A model generated the notes under the pieces. The model was not told the DNA's origin, made no database searches, and saw only the letters and a program-made list of their open reading frames with translations. A program made the translations under genes and the position numbers. Positions 38,063-50,053 of a stretch of DNA of 64,000 bases are shown here, one piece after another (positions within the stretch are counted from its first letter, which is position 1; the number at the start of each line of letters is the position of its first letter). The DNA is from Heterostelium multicystogenum. Its lineage: Eukaryota; Evosea; Eumycetozoa; Acytosteliales; Acytosteliaceae. The stretch spans positions 1 to 64,000 of the forward strand of contig RCNN01000495.1 of NCBI GenBank assembly GCA_003667245.1. Direction: 5' to 3'.

Positions 38063-39347
38063 GATAATTATTTAATAGAATAAAATGTAATATTTAATCT
38101 TTATTCTACTGCTTTACTATTTATATTATAAAATATTTCTAAAAAGATTAGAGATAAATATTTATTAATAGATAATAAGATAAATGTTATTTTGAATCAA
38201 AGATATGTGATGATTGATTTAAAACTTGAACTTTCATATGGTGAAAGTAGTAATTAAATAAACATATAAAGTTGAATTGATGTGTGTATGTATGTATGTT
38301 TTATAAAAGTATATGTGTTATTGTTGTTTAGTGTGTGAAGTTAGTTAAGTAAGTTATCTGTAAATGGGTGATGATGGTGGGGTGAATGAAATAGTACTAT
38401 TATAATATTCCAACAAACTAGCACCTACACATATATCATTCATATCAATTAGGATTCCAACATAGATTATTATTAATAATAATAATATTTAGTTTTATTT
38501 TTTCTTTTAAATGTTTTTTTGCATATTTCTCGTTTGGAATGGGGTTGTTGTCACACGATAACACTGATGTAATCTGACCCAAACCCTGTTGTACATTATT
38601 TGAATTGGATGGAATTCCAATGTTTTTATTTTTTGTTTAAGATGTAGTGGTGAGATGAGGGGACTGACACTCACTAACTTTGAAAAGCTCTTGCTGAAAG
38701 GTTGATCTGGACATCTAAAGATAGATAGAAGGAAAGGCAATTACAATCAATGTAATCATTCCTGCATATCTATAATGCATGATTGATTCACAGCACATGA
38801 GAGAATTCTAAAATAAATATCTCTCTCACTCATCTGCTACGGTACAATGTAACTGACATGTGTTTAATTAATTAACTAAAACAACTTATCTTGCTTATTG
38901 TGATTGATTATTGTAATGTTGTTTAGATGGTTAGAGTTGATAGCTTCATTGTCCTTGTGAACTTGATATTTTTATACATATTGCTACTTTTAGAATATCC
39001 TAAAGCAATCAGTTTGATTGGGATCTGTTGCGTTTGTGTATGAACTCGTTGCGCAATATAGCAACGTCTGAAGCGAATTTGTTGTTTTCGTATAGAATTG
39101 TGTGCTATTATTATATGAATGATGGATATTTTCCAATATAATCTAACCATTTCAAAAGTAGCTACTCACCTGCATTAGGGTTGGTTGTATTTGGTCACCA
39201 GATCAATATCCTAAATATCTTGAGGACAACATCTGTCATGTCTTTGATCAAAGAAATTCGTATCCTCAATTCATAGCGAACGTTGCAGAGTCTCGAAAAG
39301 TGGTGATTGATTTGTTAATTATTTTGATTGTAAAGTGTTTATTTTAT
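38063..39347. other. Intergenic region
   Basis: This is AT-rich with no supported gene. Short open stretches near 38507-38740 and 38923-39150 on the minus strand show no domain and no codon pattern unlike the background. Confidence 0.5.
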
Positions 39348-40374
39348 TTAATTAGGTGGAGGATACAATTTGGTTTGCTCTCTGACTTTCTTTTTATATT
39401 CTTCCATATCATGTCTTTGTTAAATAAGGAGTGAAAATGAATGATTTTATTCATTGGTGGTTAATAAAATAAAGTTAGTTAATATAAACATGTTCTTCAA
39501 GAGTTGATTGTTGATTTAGTTTGAGTAACTTACATAAATAATGTAATTGCTAATTGTTGTGCTGGACTCTTTGGATTTGGTGCGTTGAGTAGCTCTTGTA
39601 TTCCTAAAAGGATTTGTTTAACTGAAATAGATGGTTTCCAATTTCCATCGGTTTCATTGACTATACTCAGACAAACTGTACCTGATGGATATACATTTGG
39701 ATGGAAGAAATCTTTTGGGAATCTACATTTGGGTGGTTTGCTTGGGTAGTCTTCTGAGAACTCCATTGTCAATGGATACACACCACCATCCCATAGTGTC
39801 TAAATAAAATAGAATTAGATTAACCATTCTCTATTGATGATCATCTGTACCATATCCATTTGACAAACATCAAAATTCTTCATCGACCACAGATAAAGAA
39901 ATGATGATGTGAAGCATAGATGAGACTGACTGATAGATTGATCAAGTAATTGAATATTGATTGATTACATACATCTGCCACACCTGGAATTCCACATTCC
40001 CATATAAATAAATTAGCTGATCCATCTGCATTACACTTTGGTCTTGCATAAAATCCCTAAACGGAGATATTCATCATTCGTTCAGCGACATGAATTGTAC
40101 AATGTAGATATAATATTTGATCATAATCATCATCATCATCATCATTGTTCAGATAATATTGTTCAGATAAGAAGCATATGAAGGTAGCAACATAGTATTA
40201 GGAGTTTGAGAGTAGAGTTCAATGGTTAGTTAGTGCTGCACAATTCAATGATTCAAACGAGTGATTGATTTCCATCTATCTATCGAACGAAATCAACTGA
40301 TTACTTACAAAAGGATGATCCTTTCTCCAACTTCTTCTCTCTTCAGTCAATCTAGCCAATGCAATACCAGACAT
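39348..40374 (-). CDS. ubc9: SUMO-conjugating enzyme Ubc9
   Basis: This is the E2 that transfers SUMO to target proteins, acting in the nucleus and cytosol. There are four exons. Exon 1 starts at 40374 ([20 protein letters not shown]). Exon 2 ([20 protein letters not shown]) follows a GTAAGTAA intron. Exon 3 has the core: [20 protein letters not shown], then [17 protein letters not shown] with the active-site Cys in TVCLS. The last exon reads [19 protein letters not shown] and ends at 39348. All exon joins are in frame, the length of about 159 residues fits the family, and the MSGIALARL start is the Ubc9 start. This gene is intact, in contrast to many of its neighbours. Confidence 0.95.
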
Positions 40375-40544
40375 GATTTAATTTAAAGTAATTTCTATGA
40401 AATAAATAGTAATAAAATTAGTATTATCAGTTATAATGATTACAAAGCAATGTACCTGTGGTTTTTTTAAATTTTTAGAATTTCTATTAAATAATCGAAG
40501 TTCTGTTTTTAGTTTTTTTGTTTTTTTATTGTAAGAGACTTAAA

Positions 40545-40740
40545 GTCTCTTACCCCACAACTAATGTTTATTACATTGAAACCAATAACAATATAATACA
40601 CAAATTAATATGGAATTTGGCACACTGCCTCCTATTTTGTTGGGAATGTTCTGAATAGAACACACATGATAATATTTGTGAGAAGTGGGGAACCTTCACT
40701 TGAGGAGTTTTAGGTGGTCCCTCTTCCAAACAAAATTTAA
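40545..40740 (+). ncRNA. Candidate small structured RNA (weak)
   Basis: Between the divergent ubc9 and sterol reductase genes lies a segment that is less AT-rich than its surroundings. It begins beside a 9-bp inverted repeat GTAAGAGAC-TTAAA-GTCTCTTAC (about 40532-40554) followed by CCCCACAAC, which resembles the upstream element of dictyostelid small RNA genes, a CCCA-type motif about 60 bases before the transcript. Further on are small hairpins (GTTCT-GAAT-AGAAC; AAGTG and CACTT arms) and an Sm-like AATATTTTTGA. I cannot match it to a known snRNA, snoRNA, RNase P or SRP RNA. It could also simply be promoter and 5' UTR of the sterol reductase gene. Confidence 0.25.
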
Positions 40741-40905
40741 TATTTTTGAAAATGATTGTTTTTTGAGTACAATCACACTCGTGAACTTTGGTTCACCTCG
40801 AAGATCTTAAAAAAAAAGTTGTTCACTTATTATTATAGATTAACTAGATTTAGTTGTTTATTTATCTCTTTTTTGTTTCATATATTAAAACGAACAAATT
40901 AGAAA

Positions 40906-42370
40906 ATGACAACTGTCAAACAAAGAACTACAAAGTCTGATGACGTCAAACACGAGCCACAGACTCAACAGTTGACTGCTGCTCAGTTGAAGGAGGTCGA
41001 GGACTTGAAGAAGATCCAGCCAGCAAACGAATTCGGTGGTGCCATTGGTACTGCATTCCTTATTTTCCTCTTGCCAGTCTTGGTCTACTGGTTATGGGTG
41101 TCAATGGAATTCAACCAAGGTTACTTGTTGCTGCCAAATGAGCTGTCCTTGAGTGCCTTCCAATCCGTTGGTGCTACCCTCTACGAAAAGGTCATGAACC
41201 ACGCCCTCCCAACCCAGAAATCAGTCACCATCTATGCCGCTTGGTTCCTCTTCCAAGTGTTGCTTCAGGCTTTGGTGCCAGGTCGTCACGTTCTTGGAAC
41301 CCCATTGCCAGGTGGAAAGCGACTTCCATACGTCCTCAATGGATGGAGATGCTTTTGGATTACCATGTTAGCTGCATTGGCATTAGTTTATTCTGGATTC
41401 ATCAAAGCAACCATCCTCTACGACAACTTTGGTAGCATCCTTACCACCATCAACTTGTTCTCCTACCTCCTTACCATCTTCCTCAAGATCCTCTCCAAAA
41501 TCAAGGGAGACGAGGAACGTATGTCTGGAAAGTTCTTCTACGACTTCTGGATGGGATTTGCTCGTAATCCACGTATTGGTTCATTCGATCTTAAGTTATT
41601 CTGTGAGGTAATTAACAGTTATTCCTGCTTCTAGATTGTTTTTGGTTAACTAACTTTCACGCTTTTCTCAGAGTCGTCCAGGTCTTTCATTGTGGGTTCT
41701 TAATGATCTCTCCATTGCCTATAAGCAATATGAAACCTTTGGTTACATCCCATTGTCCACTGCTATGGTTTGTGTTTTCCACTTTTGGTATGTTGCCGAC
41801 TTCCATTTCCACGAGGAGGCCATCTTGACCACAATGGATATTGTTACTGAGAAGTTTGGATTCATGTTGGTCTATGGTGATCTTGCATGGGTACCATTCA
41901 CCTACTGTCTTCAAAGCTACTACATCTTGAGACATGTCGATGCCAATGGTCATCCACTCAATATCTCCATCCAATACGCATTGTTTGTCATGGCCGTCAA
42001 GGCATTTGGATTCTACTTGTTCCGTTGGGTCAACTCTCAGAAACACGCCTTCAGACGTAATCCAGAGCAACCAATTTGGGGTAAGCGTCCAGAATACATT
42101 CTCACCAAGCGTGGAACCAAATTGTTGACCTCCGGTTTCTGGGGTATCTGCCGTCATTTGAACTACACTGGTGATATCATCATTGCTTTCGCTTGGTGTC
42201 TTCCATGCCAATTTGACAGCCCAGCTCCATTCTTCTATGCTGTCTACTTTACCATTTTGGAACTCCACAGATGCCATCGTGATCATCACGCATGTGCCGA
42301 GAAGTATGGTGACGACTGGAAAGAATACTGCCGTCGTGTACCATATATCTTCATCCCATACGTCTTCTAA
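40906..42370 (+). CDS. erg24: Delta(14)-sterol reductase
   Basis: This NADPH-dependent, multi-pass membrane enzyme of the endoplasmic reticulum reduces the C-14 double bond in sterol synthesis. Exon 1 is 40906-41607 and exon 2 is 41672-42370, joined in frame across a GTAATTAAC intron so that LFCE is followed by SRPGLSLWVLN. Hydrophobic helices begin around residue 45 (TAFLIFLLPVLVYWLWV). The ARNPRIGSFDLKLFCE region favours C-14 reductase over 7-dehydrocholesterol reductase. The family signatures LLTSGFWGICRHLNYTGD and the C-terminal YGDDWKEYCRRVPYIFIPYV are present. Length, about 466 residues, fits. The gene has no frame breaks. Confidence 0.9.
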
Positions 42371-42473
42371 ACAGCAAACAATTACAGCCTAGCTTACTAA
42401 TAAATAAAGCTTCTTGTAATTTTATTTCTTATAATATATTGTCTCATCTATTTTCAGGATTGATACGACAATC

Positions 42474-44383
42474 TCATTTGCCATAGATATTTGAGATAGT
42501 TTGTTGAGTGTCGTCTCCAGTACACCTTATTTCAAACATATCGTCTATTTCGCCTGTATTCAAATTTACACCGTGGTATTTGTTTGTTTCCGGTTTAGTC
42601 AGGTGACTGGATCTTAGTCTTCTCAATAATTGCAAATGATTTAGACCTGCATTAAAACATAGAGTTTCTGGTATTTCTTCAAGTGCTTCTGCGAATGCAA
42701 GCATGGCACAGCCTTCTTGTGGAGATGGAGATTGTTTAGCTATTTTTCTAATTTCCATGGATGCATGTGCCTCGCAAGCACCACCACCGGTACTACATTG
42801 CTGTCTCTTACCAGATTTCTTAAAACACATAGAGCGTCGTGTAGCGCACGTTTTGATTCTTCCAGCTCAATTGCAGTTGATCCATTAATATAACAGTGGG
42901 AACACTTGCAAGTTGGGAGCTTTCGACTGGTTCAAAAAATAAGAGAAGTTCACTTCCAATCTTCCGTTGTGTGATGCTACTGAATGTTGTCAATCTATCA
43001 TTTACAATCTTGCTATCCCTTAGTTGTTTTATATCATTGAATATAAATGTGCCTCCTAATTTTTCTGAAAAGCTCTTATTAAATAATTAGTTGATTCCGT
43101 ACGATGACACATCAAGATCCACTTACTTCTAAATGAGAATGTGAGAACGGTCGCAGTAAAGATATTTTCGCTTTTGAGAAATATGAAAGAGCTAGATTCG
43201 ATATGGATAGTGAGTGCTGTTCTTCCATTGCTACAATCGTTACACCGGCCCTCTTTAAGGCAACTACTAGCGACTTGGTCGCACTTTCTTCTTCCTGAAG
43301 AAGACTAGATATATTTAGGTTTAGACTATCGCCATACTCGACCTCTGTTGTTGATGACATGATCCTTGGCCTCACAAACGATATATTCAGCAAAGCCAGT
43401 TTGTGCTGTTGTTGTTTTGGTGGTTCAAATAGTTGATTCAGAAATGAAAGTTCAAATATGAGGCAATGAGATATCGTAGACTCACTCTGTGGTCCACCAG
43501 TGACACCTATTATCCTTATAGATTGGGTTTGACATTGATTCTCCATATCTTTTCCTGGCCATTAAAATGGCGTCAACAGAGAGTGTTGCAAGAGTCGGTG
43601 ATAGATGTGATATCAATTTTGAATTCAATGTTGTTTTTGCTGTGTTTAGAAGAACTTGCTTGCCTTTGTCAGAGTCGATATCGAAGCGAATCGAAAGGTC
43701 CCTGATGGTTTGTAGTGCAATTTTCGATGATTTCATAAAAGAGTGTATGATTCTAATTGGATGCATTGGACTTGTCATCAGATGATTATTACCACCCTGA
43801 ATCAGTGATAGTGCCTTTCTGAGAAGCAGTGATGCCAATAGCACTACTGAGGTGGTACCATCTCCATTCTGATCATCCATCGATCTACTTAGTTCCACCA
43901 TCATTTTAGCGGCTGGATGTTCTAAATTCTATCATCCAGTTAATAATCAGTTAGTTATTCATTAGCCATATCAAAATCAATTCAAGCTCTGAGCAAATCA
44001 TGATAATACCATTGATTTCATAACAGTTACACCGTCATTTGTAATTAGAATCTCACCAAATTGGTTGACCAATAATTTATCCCTGCTCTTTGGACCAAGT
44101 AGTGACCTCATGATATCGCCAACCGATATACAAGCAAGTATATCTTGAATTCAAAGACCATGATGAGGTGGAATCATTAAATTAATTAATAATCAAACAC
44201 ATAATAAAGTAGAAGTAAAATTAAGATTTACTTACTACTAAATATTGCATCATATCCACTGAGTTTATTATTATCCCTTAAATTGAATCGACAATTACTA
44301 AGTTCATCCTTATCATTGTTATTATTATTATTGTAGTTGTTGTTGTTATTGTTCCAATTATATTTATGTATTAAGCTTTGCAT
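42474..44383 (-). CDS. Divergent CCT4-like chaperonin subunit
   Basis: The protein belongs to the group II chaperonin (TCP-1) family, most like the delta subunit. The ATP-binding motif is intact (DQNGDGTTSVVLLASLLL), preceded by HPAAKMMVELS and by SLLGPKSRDKLLVNQFGEI and ITNDGVTVMKS. Later parts include LLNTAKTTLNSKLIS, LALLNISFVRPRIMSS, RAGVTIVAMEEQHSLSIS, STGGGACEAHASMEIRKIAK and NKYHGVNLNTGEIDD. The N-terminus has an Asn run (from 44383, MQSLIHKYNWNN) and the open frame extends upstream, so the start is uncertain. Introns occur at about 44235, 43990 and 43110. There are frame breaks near 43510 and 42800. The sequence diverges from ordinary CCT4, including a short C-terminus, so this may be a fast-evolving extra copy rather than the main gene. 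Confidence 0.65.
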
Positions 44384-44692
44384 ACTACACTTGTTAGCAA
44401 TAACCCTACGTGTGTATATATCTCTAAAAATGGGATTGTTGAACTTGTAGGGAGTATGCTTTAAATGAATTGTAAAAAAACCAAGTTATTAATTAAAGCT
44501 GATTTCAGTAAGCAGTAAAACTGTCGTATTAATATTGTGCTATTCCAAACTATAATTTGTTTTTTTTTGAAAATTTATTATGACTAATATACAGTATAGT
44601 ATCTGTCTGTTCAATTGTTCAGATATATTATAATACAGAATAGAATATAACTTAGCATTTATTTAGAAATAAGGTTGACAAGATAGCTCAAG
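44384..44692. promoter_or_regulatory. Divergent intergenic region of chaperonin and pex12 genes
   Basis: About 300 bp separate the two divergent genes, so it should contain both promoters. It is AT-rich. The part next to the chaperonin gene may still be coding, as an open frame reads NPIFRDIYTRRVIANKC just before its first Met. No specific element was recognised. Confidence 0.4.
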
Positions 44693-46232
44693 ATGTTCTT
44701 GTTTAACTTTAATAATGGAGATCCTAATAGACCTTCGTTTTTTGAGATGTTTGCTCAACATCAGATGATGCCATCATTCAAACCTGCTCTAAAATATATA
44801 TTCAGTGTATGTTCACGCATATGATCAAGTAATAATTGATGTGTTGAGTTGTACAAGTATACAACTAACAAATAACTGTTAATCAAAAATAGGTACTATC
44901 ACAGAGAAATTCAAAGTTGGAAATCATTGTTAAATATCATGACGAATTCTTTTTATTCCATGCTTTTATTGTTGGAGTATCATTATTTGAAATATTATGG
45001 TAATGTTATCATTGATTGATGGTCTACAATTAGATCTTGCTTCTTATTAATAATACATACGATTTGAATCCAATCAATTTTCAAAATTAAAGAGGGATCA
45101 TTCTCTGAGAACTTCTATAATTTAAAGAGATCGGTCAAGGTTTCAAAAAAGAGTGAACCTATACTACAGAGACTGTGGGATCCATCAACTGCAGATGTAC
45201 AAAACTAATCAACCACCAACACCAAAGAAGGATGAAAGCACAGTCAAGCAATTGAGAAGACAAACTCTCTTGAATCTCATGTCGAAGGGCTCAAAAAGAG
45301 AAGGAAACAAAACCAATGACTGCGAGAGATCAACGTATTTCTATACTCTATCTCGTAGTCCTACCTTATATTAAAACTAAATTAGATGACTTTTATAAAA
45401 AGGAATCCGATCCAATCAACTCATTAGGTTTATTAAATGAAGACAATGTATGTAACTGTCAACTTCCTAGGTTAATAACAAATGGGTGATTCGGTAAACT
45501 AACATCGACCATCTCAATGAATTAAAGGAACAGCATCCATTCATCAAACAATTGAGAAAAATATTTGTAAAGATATACCCAACTATCAGTGCACTCTATG
45601 AAGCATCGTTTTTCATTTATCAACTTCTGTATCTGTACGAGTATACAGACTTCTATACCCCATTCCAACATCTACAGAGAATCGTATTGAAGAGATTAAC
45701 CCACCAAGATATTGTAAATATCCTTTTCTTTCTTTTGGCATGATATATTGGTAGCAGTTGACTAATACCCTTCATAACAATAACAGGAGAATCACGCAAA
45801 TGCAGTACAACAAAGAAGAAATGAAAGATTAGCTATAGTCAGAAATTGGCCATTGCCATATATTATGACACCTATTGTCAAGGTTTTGGATTCTATTTTG
45901 GACTACACCAAGTTTATCCTACCAGCATCAGTGTTCCTCTTCAAATCATTGGAATGGTGGTACAGTGAAAATAGAGCTTCACCACCATCTCTTCCAGTGC
46001 CACCACCACCCATCACAACCAAAACGAGCACCTACTGGACTTGCAATTCCAGAAGATAAAACCCAATGTCCACTATGTCTTAAGGAAAGAACCAACCCAA
46101 CCATTTGTGGAAGTGGTTTTTGTATTTTGTTATCCATGTATATTTAGTTATGTTCAACAACATCAGAAATGTCCAATCACCTTTATACCCGCAACCACTG
46201 AGCATTTAAGAAAGATATACGAAACAACATAA
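44693..46232 (+). CDS. pex12: Peroxin-12 (peroxisome biogenesis RING protein)
   Basis: Pex12 is a membrane RING E3 subunit that recycles the peroxisomal import receptor. Exon 1 starts at 44693 (MFLFNFNNGDPNRPSFFEMF). After an intron come KLEIIVKYHDEFFF, KRSVKVSKKSEPILQRLWD and KLDDFYKKESDPINSLGLLN, which match the family. Further exons encode LRKIFVKIYPTISALYEASF (near 45550), NWPLPYIMTPIVKVLDSILD and membrane text SVFLFKSLEWWYS. The C-terminal RING-like domain has CPLCLKERTNPTICGSGF, then CYPCIFSYVQQHQKCPIT, ending at 46232. Several frame breaks (near 45000, 45200, 46020 and 46110) interrupt the text, while motifs stay intact. Introns lie at about 44810-44890, 45450-45520 and 45715-45790. 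Confidence 0.85.
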
Positions 46233-46451
46233 TGTAATCCATCATCTGGTTAACCATATATTATTACGATACATTCAAATAAATACCATCCTTTAACTTG
46301 TATATCGCTTGCACAGTGATTACCAAAAATTGAAAAAATTATATTAAAATTTTTTTACATGAATTCATAGGTTTGTAGATCTTGATAATGATGATTATCA
46401 TTGTTGTTGTCTCTTTTATTATACCACAATAGCAATCATCATATACCAAAG

Positions 46452-46993
46452 ATGTCGAAATGAACAACTATCTCAAGTTTTACCATTAGAGTTGATTGAA
46501 AAATGTATAGGATCTAGAATTTGGATATGTATGAAAAACGATAAAGAATTTGTTGGTACTCTTTTGGGTTTCGATACCTATGTTAGTAAGTATCCTTCGA
46601 CTGCTATGCTATGTTATGTTATCATCACAGCAATAGATGTAGAATTGTATATCAAACTACAACAATAATACTTACATATTTACCTTTTACTCATTAATAT
46701 AGATATATTTTTTTAAAGGATGTTACAGAATAGTATGTAATCAATCAAGATATTTATATCTTCATCAATCAACCATATATTAATATATTATTTATTCAAC
46801 TATCTAGTGAAATTACACCAGAAGGAATTAAACCAATAAAGTTAGAATATATTTTGTTAAATGGTAATCATGTTTGTTTGGTAAGTGTTTGGCATTGTCA
46901 TTGACCTGTTCAAAGGAAGCAGAAGTATCGTTATTATTAACCATGCATTATCTATAGTTGGTACCAGGTGGAGAAGGTCCATTAAAGAAATAA
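46452..46993 (+). CDS. lsm5: U6 snRNA-associated protein LSm5
   Basis: LSm5 is part of the LSm2-8 ring on U6 snRNA and the LSm1-7 ring of mRNA decay. The text reads [20 protein letters not shown], then [45 protein letters not shown] and [10 protein letters not shown], which covers both Sm motifs and the family C-terminus. Three introns with GTAAGTAT, GTATGTAA and GTAAGTG donors interrupt it. Two frame breaks fall in homopolymers: after MS at 46452 (an A run), where [13 protein letters not shown] would be regained, and in a T run before KDVTE. The length, about 90 residues, fits. The stop is at 46991-46993. Confidence 0.85.
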
Positions 46994-47156
46994 AAGATTA
47001 AATTATAAACAATTTAGATTAATAGATAAGATAGATTAGTTGGCTATAGCTATACAAATAGTTTGTTTTAATTCACTGGAAACATTAGTCTATGTAAATC
47101 AGTTGCTTGTGGTTTTAATTGATTGTTTATTATCGGAAAGGTCAATCGATTAATCT

Positions 47157-49622
47157 TTAATGATATAGATACAATATCTCTTCATTCTCTGACCGTTTAG
47201 ACCAGAGCTTGTTGAAATAGGAATAACCATAATCTTCGTCTAGTTGGCATATGTAGTCTTCCTTGACTGGTTTGTAGATCTTGGCAAGTTTACGTGATTT
47301 TTTTGAGCATCTGAACAACAGAGTCGGCATATCCTTGTCATCTGTTACTATGGTGAGGGTTCCGTCTTTCTTAAGGGTACGATGAATATCAACGAGGAAA
47401 TCGTGGTTGATAAGACGCCAGGCACCGGGCCATACCGGTGGATTAGGATAATTGATATATACTTCGTCAAGTGGAGTCGCTTGGAATGCTGTTTTTCAAG
47501 ACAGAGTTAGCCTCACCACCCAAAAATATATAGATTGTCGATTGAGTCCAATATCAGCTTCGACCAAATTTGGAAAATACGATCATATCTTATTTCAACG
47601 GACAGCCAATCTGCGTCCAAATCTTGGGATGCACGCTTAGCAATCCAATGACCATGACCAGAACAAATTTCCATCTTTACTGCACGCGGTGATTGCTGAT
47701 CTTTTGAGTCTTTGAACAAATTTATCCAAAAATGATTTGTTCTCCTCCAAATCCTTGTTCTCCTCATATAGATTCTTAAATGTGATAGGGAAAAGTGGAT
47801 ACGCTTTTGACTGCTCCATAGGCAAACACACTTCAACTTTCTCTGTTGTTTTGAGAGCTGTTGCAGACAGCTTCTGACTCTTTCCGACTCTTCATTGATT
47901 TCGTGACGATTGATTCTCTCAAAGAGCGAAGCAGAAACCTTGTTGTGTTCTGAACGCTTACCTTGATTCTTGTGGTGGGACTGTGAAGCAATAGCCACAG
48001 TCTTGGGTGCCTTCGTCATGATATCGTCAATAATTCCAAGAGCTTGACAGTGCTCTTCAAGTCACCAGCCAACAACGATGCCAAAGCCAATCTAGAAAAT
48101 ACAACAGGCGATATTTCACTCTCAAACCTATAACATAACAATTGAAAGATATCATTAATATCCCAATCTTCGGCATAATATGCAATCTATTTGTGACTAA
48201 TTACTGTTCATATTTATCACCAAGTAGCTTCCAAATCTCTTGAATCATCAGGTGTTCGGCATATATTTTAACAAAGATATTCAATAGTTGTACTGTCCTC
48301 TAATTTCAACTTGACAGTATCAGCATAAAGTCTGTTAGCAATGGCAAGATCACCACTTCTGATACATCCTCTGAGAATGGAGTTGTATGATCTCGCATTG
48401 AGTGCAATGTTGTCCTGTTTCATCTTTTCAATCATTGCTTCTGCAGCTGGCATGTTGGTTTCACACAACGCTTTGATGTAAGTTGTATAGACAACCTCAT
48501 TGGCACCATTCTTTGTGTTCAATGCATCATTGAATACCTCCTTAGCCATTTCATATTCCTGACATCTGACGCATGCATTCAGCATAACACCATATGTTAT
48601 ATGATCAGGTGTAGCTCCAATCTTTTTCAAATAGTTGTAGTTGCTTCTAATATTTTGGAAATCTTTCTTTTCTGATAACTAAAATCGCGATTCGATTCGT
48701 TAACAATCTCTAATTAAAGTTCCCGAGTCAATATTTGATTACACTTACAAATACCAATTGCTGAGTAATCTTTGTAATAACTTTTCTATTGTTTCTGACA
48801 GTCGGTTGTTTAGTTGTAGTCGTTGTTGTAGTTGTATTTCCTTGCTCTCCATCTTCTTCACCATCTTCTTTTTCACTATCTTCTTTTTCTCCATCTTCAA
48901 CTTCTTTGCTATTGAGACTATCCTTTTCCTTGTGTTGCTCAGATTTAGTTGGCAATGCTTGTTTCTTTACTTCTGTATCCACTTTAACTTTTTTCTTTTC
49001 CCTTTGATCAGGATCTGAAGTTGAGGTCTCTAATATCTTGTTCTTTTTGGTTGGTTGCTTTTGTTGTGTAGTTTGGCCCTCTTCTTTGTCATTTGTTGCT
49101 TGATATTGAGATGATCCAGTAGCTGGTTGTGGTTTTTCATTTACTTTACTCTTCTTCTCACTATTGCTGTTGTTTGTATCTTTCTTAACTGTAGACTTTG
49201 GTGCACTTGTTGATGATGTTGATTCAGGCGCTGTTTGTTGCTTCTCAGTGTTTATTTGTGCCACTACCTTTGAAACAGGTGGTTTGGTAGCATCGTATAT
49301 ATCAACTTGTATCTTATTTTCGCCAATGAGTTTATTGTTAAGTGTAGTCTTATACTAAAGAGGTGATCGAAAAGTGTTAAATGAATCTTGAGCAACCTTA
49401 TGAAATAGTACAGTCTCTACATACATGTACCAATTGGGTGATATCATTGATATTTAAGAAAGCAATAGTTGTATCTGGAGGCAATTCAATCGATGGTGGT
49501 ATTATGATTGGTATTGTTATGGTGACAGCAGGTGAGTTGTGACATAACTTTTTCAATCTATCTATGACCTCTGATTTGCTAAGAGCTTTTGGAATATTCT
49601 TGATGATTAACTTCTTACTCAT
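47157..49622 (-). CDS. RRM-PPR-TrmB tRNA methyltransferase fusion (probable)
   Basis: From 49622 the first exon encodes MSKKLIIKNIPKALSKSEV, and after a GTATGT intron LNNKLIGENKIQVDIYDA, together an RNA-recognition motif. A Lys/Glu/Thr-rich linker follows (to 48750), and after another intron PPR repeats (ATPDHITYGVMLNACVRC, then NEVVYTTYIKALCETN, then NARSYNSILRGCIRSGDL). A further intron (GTAATTAG to TTATAG) joins in frame to FESEISPVVFSRLALASLL. One frame break later, KAPKTVAIASQSHHKNQG leads to a TrmB-like Rossmann domain: VKMEICSGHGHWIAKRASQ, WLSVEIRYDRIFQIWSK, then DEVYINYPNPPVWPG, WRLINHDFLVDIHRTLKKDG and IVTDDKDM. TrmB makes m7G46 in tRNA. Only about 15 residues separate PPR and methyltransferase parts, with no room for a promoter. 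About four frame breaks are needed in all. Alternatively these are two tightly packed genes; an ATG at 48019 could start the second. Confidence 0.6.
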
Positions 49623-50053
49623 CTTCTAATGTTACTTGACAATAATGTGTATGTATATATGTTTATTAAAAGTGATCTTAATCACTGATGACTATTAGAT
49701 AGCTGAAGCAGTTTGCCAAAAGGGTTACTGACTACCAGATTCGTTCGTTTTTTTTATTTGATATTTTTTTCAAATTTTTTTTGTTAATGTTTGATTGAAA
49801 ATGATGTAAACAATTACAATAGGAATATGGCAAAGATTTGTTGTTATATCTTATAAATATAATTAAAAGAGATTTATTTAGGTCTCTTTATTTATTATTA
49901 TTGATATTATGATACTTATGTAGTTGTTGGTTGCTGTTGCTGTTATTATTTGTTGTGAAGTTACTATTGTTGACATGGTTGAGTATACTTTTGGTTAGTT
50001 GAGTTAGTGTGATAAATTAATAATATAATAAGTAATTAAGAACTATTGCTATT
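49623..50053. other. Intergenic region
   Basis: AT-rich spacer between the fusion gene's start and the stop of the kinase gene. It should hold the fusion gene's promoter. No element was recognised. Confidence 0.5.

Noticed and set aside
38923..39150. 75-codon minus-strand ORF upstream of the CH-domain gene
   Set aside because: No family, no paralogue and no introns joining it to other coding text.
42474..44383. BBS10/BBS12-type chaperonin-like protein
   Set aside because: Those relatives usually lose the GDGTTS motif, which is intact here; the text agrees better with CCT4.
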